Shown here piece after piece: positions 60,680 to 64,000 of a stretch of DNA of 64,000 nucleotides. The notes under the pieces were generated by a model. That model was given only the letters and a program-made list of their open reading frames with translations. It had not been told where the DNA came from and did no database searches. Position numbers and translations under genes: made by a program. Location of the stretch: NCBI RefSeq assembly GCF_019393635.1, contig NC_057861.1, forward strand, positions 742,068,732-742,132,731, in the 5' to 3' direction. The stretch is from Dromiciops gliroides (lineage: Eukaryota > Chordata > Mammalia > Microbiotheria > Microbiotheriidae). Position 1 is the first letter of the stretch. Each line of letters opens with the position of its first letter.

Positions 60680-60870
60680 ACAAGTCAGTCAACCTCTCCG
60701 GGTCTCAGTTTCCTTATTTGTAAAATGAAGGAGTTGAACTAGATAACCTCTGAGGTCCTCTCTACTTCTCACTCTGTGAGCCTACATTGTAGAAGGAATT
60801 CCTGCTTCAGAAAATGGGGTTTGGAGTAGATGACCTCTGAAATCCTGTTCAACTTCAAGATTCTGCCAAT
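60680..60870 (+). repeat. MIR-type SINE tail pieces
   Basis: GTCTCAGTTTCCTTATTTGT, CTAGATAACCTCTGAGGTCC, then a second similar tail (AGTAGATGACCTCTGAAATC). Confidence 0.6.
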
Positions 60871-61344
60871 CTATGGATTCGACATTTCCTGTATTTAGAG
60901 CTCATTTGAGATGTTGTTAAAGATGAGAAAGGGAACATTCCTCAGATATCTGCTTAGAAAAGTAAATGACCAGGGAAGGGATTCCCCTGTACAGGGTCTA
61001 TAAGAAAATGTTAGGACACACTGTCCCGTTCCCCTCCCCTTCCCTGCTTGGAGATCTAGCAGAGAAGCCTGTTGTTAAAAAAGCAGTTAAGGCTTGCATT
61101 GGTATTGCCAATTTTGTGACGTTTTAGGGGAAGAGGAAAATGCTTATACACACACACACACATGCCCAAATAACTTTTCAAAATCTCATGTAGGGAATGC
61201 ACCCTGGTTAGCTCAACTGGCTATTCTAGTAGGACATGTCCTCAGGGACTCTAGCTTAATCCACTTTCCAGGCTGGGAGAGATGATGACAGCCATCCCAA
61301 TCCTAAAATAAGCTTCAAAGGGGTGAGTCATATTGTGGGTTTCC
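60871..61344. other. Downstream intergenic, unassigned
   Basis: A short (AC)n run at about 61147-61162. No exon recognised. Confidence 0.4.
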
Positions 61345-61587
61345 TTGTTGTTGATGAGTAATGAATCCCTGGTGTGTTTGAAAATTAAGGTAAACTAAGA
61401 GACAATAGACCAAGCACAATCAATTTATTAGCTAAGCAAGCAATAACCAATAAATTGGGTCAGTGGTCTCTCTCAATGACCAAAGACCCCAGTGAGGGCG
61501 AATAGGATCTTTTAAACCCACATGTGTCTTCCTCCTGGTTGGTACCTCCCTGGCAAAGGTAAAATAATCCCAATTGGTGGTTTTCAT
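61345..61587 (-). repeat. Possible LTR fragment
   Basis: On the - strand: CCAAT words at about 61575 and 61540, TTTAAAAG at about 61510 and AATAAATTG at about 61420. That order resembles the LTR at 21831, but no ends are visible. Confidence 0.4.
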
Positions 61588-61594
61588 CCTTTGG

Positions 61595-61790
61595 GGGTTT
61601 TTTTGTTTGGTTTGGTTTTGGTTTTGGGGGGTTTTTTTGGTGGGTTTTTTTTGCGGGGCAATGGGGGTTAAGTCACTTGCCCAGGGTCACACAGCTAGTA
61701 AGTGTCAAGTGTCTGAGGCCAGATTTGAACTCAGGTCCTCCTGAATCCAAGGCCGGTGCTTTATCCACTGCACCACCTAGCCGCCCCTAG
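61595..61790 (-). mobile_element. WSINE1-like SINE with long T/G tail
   Basis: Flanks TCCTTTG at 61588-61594 and 61791-61797. The tail side is about 60 bases of GTTTT/GGTTTT. Confidence 0.88.
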
Positions 61791-62270
61791 TCCTTTGTTT
61801 TTGAAGAGGAGCAATGACATCATAAAGGTGACGTCTTGACTTCAACATGAATTGGACTTAAGTGAGGCAGAGTTACATAAGGTCATCTACCTCACTCTCT
61901 CTTCCAGAGTCCTCATAGTCCAGTGGCAAGACAAAAGTCAGGATGACTGGTGATGGCATCTTCAATGTCTGGCCAACCTCTAAGAGCTCCATAGCAGCTG
62001 TTTCATTCACCTTCATGGCTGTTGGAACAAATTGGTCTCATCCATCCATGCTGCCAAGGAAAATCTTGTCATGCTTGGGGTAGACAACCCCCTACCTAAC
62101 CAACTATTGGTTACCCTCTATCTGGTTTAATCCATCTGCCCAGATGGTCTTACCAGGCTGTGGCTGCTATACATCCTATAGCTTCTTGGAGCCACAGATA
62201 AGAGTTGGGTAAGAGGTAGACACCAAAGGTAGATGAACAGCCCTCACACCAGAGATGCTAGTTCTCCCTA
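61791..62270 (-). repeat. Marsupial SINE-like repeat, long copy
   Basis: TTGAAGAGGAGCAATGACAT, GACTTAAGTGAGGCAGAGTT, CACCTTCATGGCTGTTGGAA, GAGCCACAGATAAGAGTTGG, to CACACCAGAGATGCTAG. Colinear with 54335-54900. Confidence 0.75.
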
Positions 62271-62279
62271 AAGAGGAGA

Positions 62280-62780
62280 AAGAGAGAAAAGAATGGGAAG
62301 AGGGATAAAATAGAGAAAGAAATAAAGCAAGACTCACACCTGATGGCTTTCTCCCATTCCTCATATTCCAAGGTTTCCTCTCCAGCATAAATTCCTGTGT
62401 CTTGCATGCTTTCTTACATTGACTGCATTTATAAGATTTCTCTCTAGTATGAATTCTTTAATGTTGGTGACTTCTGACTGAAGCTTTCCCCATAATTACC
62501 TTATGAAAATTGTTCACTTTATTATGAATTCTCTCATGTAAAATAAGTGATGAGACTATTTCCCCCTATATTTATTATATTCAAAACATCTCCCTTTAAG
62601 TGTGAATTCTCTGATGCACAATAAGGTATTCTCTTTAGCTGGAGGATTCCCCCACAGTATAATTGTGAGAAAAGCTCTATATAAGTGAGAGCTGTTATTA
62701 TTCACATTCTCCAATAAAAATAAGTATTCTCAAAGTTAGGTTTAACATAAGTGATCCTGACAAACCTTTAATGTTAATAT
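62280..62780 (-). pseudogene. Decayed C2H2 zinc-finger gene fragment
   Basis: On the - strand the typical finger-linker wording recurs: RIHTREKSYKCSQCKK (near 62451), then further RIHT-type sites marked by GAATTC at 62526 and 62604, and a fused one near 62388. Spacing is 63-78 bases instead of the 84 of intact fingers. Stops and shifts break every frame. No KRAB or SCAN box is seen. Likely a fragment of a KZNF-type gene, perhaps brought here by retroposition. Confidence 0.7.
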
Positions 62781-62852
62781 TAGTGTTCATGTCTGCCAAT
62801 GGGAACACCAGGTCAGGGAGGAGTGGGAAAGAAGTGAAGTTAATGCTACCTG

Positions 62853-63028
62853 TTTGGTTTTTGTTGAGGGGCAATGAGGGTTAAGTGACTTGCCCAGGGT
62901 CACGCAGCTAGTAAGTGTCAAGTGTCTGAGGATGGATTTGAACTCAGGTCTTCCTGAATCAAGGGCTGGTGCTTTATCCACTGCACCACCTAGTTGCCAC
63001 TTTTTGTTTATTTGGTTTTTTGGTTTTG
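62853..63028 (-). mobile_element. WSINE1-like SINE with extra 5-prime T-rich piece
   Basis: Flanks GTGAAGTTAATGCTACCTG (62834-62852) and GTGAAGCTAATGCTACCTG (63029-63047), 18 of 19 identical. About 28 T/G-rich bases (63001-63028) lie between the SINE head and the right duplicate. Confidence 0.9.
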
Positions 63029-63086
63029 TGAAGCTAATGCTACCTGAACAAAAATGTTCCTAACTTCATAACAAAATGCCAACTTG

Positions 63087-63215
63087 GGGGCAGCTAGGTG
63101 AAGCAGTGGTTAGAGCACCGGCCCTTGAGTCAAGAGGACCTGAGTTCAAATCCAGCCTCAGATGTTCACTGTTTGCCAAACAGTTAGATATGACTGAGAC
63201 AACTGAGCAACAACA
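63087..63215 (+). mobile_element. WSINE-headed, MAR1-tailed SINE fragment
   Basis: Head GGGGCAGCTAGGTGAAGCAG and B-box GAGTTCAAATCC are normal, but the core is missing and the end is ATGACTGAGACAACTGAGCA and ACAAC, as in MAR1. Confidence 0.75.
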
Positions 63216-63385
63216 CATAAATGTGTGACTTTGTTCTTACTTCTTCAGCTCCTTAATCAACAATCTTTCTCCCTTCTCTTCTCTGCAACCAGATCTATGA
63301 AAAGGATAGTAGCCAACATTGCTGAATATTCTTCTTGGCTCTCTATTTGTTGCTTGGACCACTTTGGTATAAAATCTGATGTTTT
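63216..63385. other. Unassigned
   Basis: Short stretch with no recognised content. Confidence 0.35.
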
Positions 63386-63398
63386 AAAAACATATCTT

Positions 63399-63540
63399 GG
63401 GGGTCAGCAAGGTGGCACAGTAGATAAAGTACCGGCCCTGGATTCAGGAAGACCTGAGTTCAAATCTGGCCTCAGACACTTGACACTTGCTAGCTGTGTG
63501 ACCCTGGGAAAATCACTTAACCCCCTGTTGCCCTGCCCCC
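63399..63540 (+). mobile_element. WSINE1-like SINE, first of a tandem pair
   Basis: Preceded by AAAAACATATCTT (63386-63398); diverged head GGGGTCAGCAAGGTGGCACA. Confidence 0.9.
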
Positions 63541-63552
63541 AAAAACATCTTT

Positions 63553-63708
63553 CAGGGGCAGCTAGGTGGCACCGGCTAGGATAAAGCACCAGCCCTGAAT
63601 TCAGGAGGACCTAAGTCTAAATCCGACCTCAGACACTTGACACTTGCTAGCTGTGTGACCCTGGGCAAGTCACTTAACCTTCATTGCCCCACCAAAAAAC
63701 AAACAAAC
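63553..63708 (+). mobile_element. WSINE1-like SINE, second of a tandem pair
   Basis: Preceded by AAAAACATCTTT (63541-63552) and followed by AAACATATCTTT (63709-63720). The head has an altered GCACCGGCTAGGATAAAGCA. Confidence 0.9.
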
Positions 63709-63720
63709 AAACATATCTTT

Positions 63721-63920
63721 CCATACTAATGCATTTTAAAAGAAAATTTTGTATGTTACACCAAATAGATGATGTATTAGAGCAGATCACAATTCACTTC
63801 ATAACATTTGGACAAATCACCTGCATCTTTTCTCCATTTGTAAGTTCATCCTAAGTAAATGCCATCCATCATACTGCAGTCTTAAGAAATATTAGAAGGT
63901 AATTAAAACCTATTGATTGG
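63721..63920. other. Unassigned
   Basis: AT-rich, no recognised content. Confidence 0.35.
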
Positions 63921-63924
63921 TATT

Positions 63925-64000
63925 ATTGTTCAGTCATCTCAGACTCTCCATGAACCCAACTGGAATTTATTGGCAAAGATACTGGAGTGATTTGCCATTT
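63925..64000 (-). repeat. MAR1-type SINE, cut by the window end
   Basis: TTGTTCAGTCATCTCAGACT, TTGGCAAAGATACTGGAGTG, ATTTGCCATTT. Confidence 0.8.

Overview
The window is vertebrate nuclear DNA from a marsupial, most likely an Australian-type (australidelphian) one. Two things show this: one spliced protein gene of mammalian type, and a very heavy load of marsupial retroposons. About 54 copies or fragments of a WSINE1/WALLSI-like CORE-SINE are present, together with MAR1-type SINEs, L1 3-prime ends of the marsupial type, and L2, CR1/L3 and MIR/THER1 relics. The exact species cannot be told from the sequence.

The one functional gene I can support is DNASE1L3 (DNase gamma), on the + strand from 12367 to 36619. 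It has eight coding exons joined by GT-AG introns and encodes 308 residues, close to the usual mammalian length of about 305. The signal peptide, all catalytic and metal-binding residues of the DNase I family, one conserved disulfide pair and a basic nuclear-localisation-like tail are intact. A TATA box at 12273-12280 lies about 94 bases upstream of the ATG.

Layout: 1-12200 is upstream intergenic DNA built from L1, L2, CR1/L3, MAR1 and WSINE pieces. 12219-12366 is the promoter and 5-prime leader. 12367-36619 is the gene. Its introns hold a solo LTR nested in an L1, a 5-prime-truncated L1 with a perfect target duplication 141 bases before exon 3, an inverted pair of one interspersed repeat flanking exon 4, and a degenerate 20-base minisatellite in intron 5. 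36620-64000 is downstream intergenic DNA. It is repeat dominated and holds several paired WSINE insertions that reused one target, a decayed LINE with reverse-transcriptase motifs on the - strand (58.7-60.1 kb), SINE-like repeats that appear to share that LINE's 3-prime end, and a decayed C2H2 zinc-finger gene remnant (62.3-62.8 kb, - strand).

In human the neighbours of DNASE1L3 are FLNB and ABHD6. I found no exon of either here, which would fit intergenic gaps of more than about 12 kb upstream and 27 kb downstream. Repeat boundaries given without a target duplication are approximate, and family names come from recognition by eye, not from a database search.
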